Positions 5,585 through 5,652 of a stretch of 5,652 nt of DNA are shown here, piece after piece. The notes beneath the pieces were generated by a model. That model made no database searches. It saw only the letters and a program-made list of their open reading frames with translations, and was not told the origin of the DNA. The stretch is from Acidobacteriota bacterium (GTDB taxonomy: Bacteria > Acidobacteriota > Vicinamibacteria > Vicinamibacterales > 2-12-FULL-66-21), in contig JABFWM010000276.1 of assembly GCA_013362195.1 (NCBI GenBank), positions 1 through 5,652 of the forward strand, written 5' to 3'. The first letter of the stretch is position 1. Each line of letters opens with the position of its first letter. The position numbers and the translations under genes were made by a program.

Positions 5585-5652
5585 CCGCCGTGCAGTGTCG
5601 TCAGCGACTCGGCCCGGATCGGGCTGTTTCATTCCGGCACTCGACGCTAACC

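Noticed and set aside
5612..5624. Small hairpin GCCCG-GAT-CGGGC followed by TGTTTC on the + strand
   Set aside because: It has only a 5-bp stem with a 3-nt loop, and no + strand gene ends here, so a terminator role is not supported.
4146..5650. Long + strand open frames opposite the kinase and regulator genes (4146-4853, 4919-5650)
   Set aside because: These are antisense shadows of well-identified two-component genes, with low-complexity Arg-rich translations.

Overview
The window is a high-GC bacterial chromosomal segment with tightly packed genes. The envelope proteins (a signal-peptide HtrA protease and a sensor kinase with a periplasmic loop) suggest a Gram-negative-type cell. A GC-rich palindromic repeat, core CTTCCGCC-TGAA-GGCGGAAG, occurs three times in one intergenic region. 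From memory, this repeat family (spuriously translated as RLKAEAT, LPPEGGS or ASAFRRK) is common in Acidobacteriota of the Vicinamibacteria type, so I lean to that group. This is an inference that I could not check.

Layout. Positions 1-914 (+) hold the 3' part of a beta-lactamase-fold serine hydrolase whose start and SxxK nucleophile motif lie left of the window. Positions 956-1693 (+) hold a small GT-A-like, family-2-like putative glycosyltransferase. Its stop codon lies inside the first palindromic repeat. Positions 1694-1886 form the gap between convergent genes; it is largely filled by the repeats, two as a tandem ~57-bp duplication and one inverted. The remaining genes are all on the minus strand and read right to left: an OmpR/CusR-type response regulator (5554-4823), its HAMP histidine kinase (4886-3513, overlapping the regulator by 64 bp), and a two-PDZ periplasmic serine protease of the HtrA/DegP/DegQ family (3356-1887).

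How they may work together. The minus-strand genes look like an envelope-stress module: a membrane kinase senses a periplasmic signal, the regulator is phosphorylated, and the protease handles misfolded envelope proteins. A near-perfect dyad, CATTACA-N4-TGTAAGG, lies 63 bp upstream of htrA. It resembles the published CusR/HprR-type box, and a weaker version lies just upstream of the regulator gene. I infer that the regulator controls htrA and itself through these sites. I see no phage, CRISPR, toxin-antitoxin or clear new defence system here. The points worth a second look are the regulatory dyads, the repeat cluster with its embedded stop codon, the altered regulator/kinase junction, and an RNA hairpin in the htrA leader.
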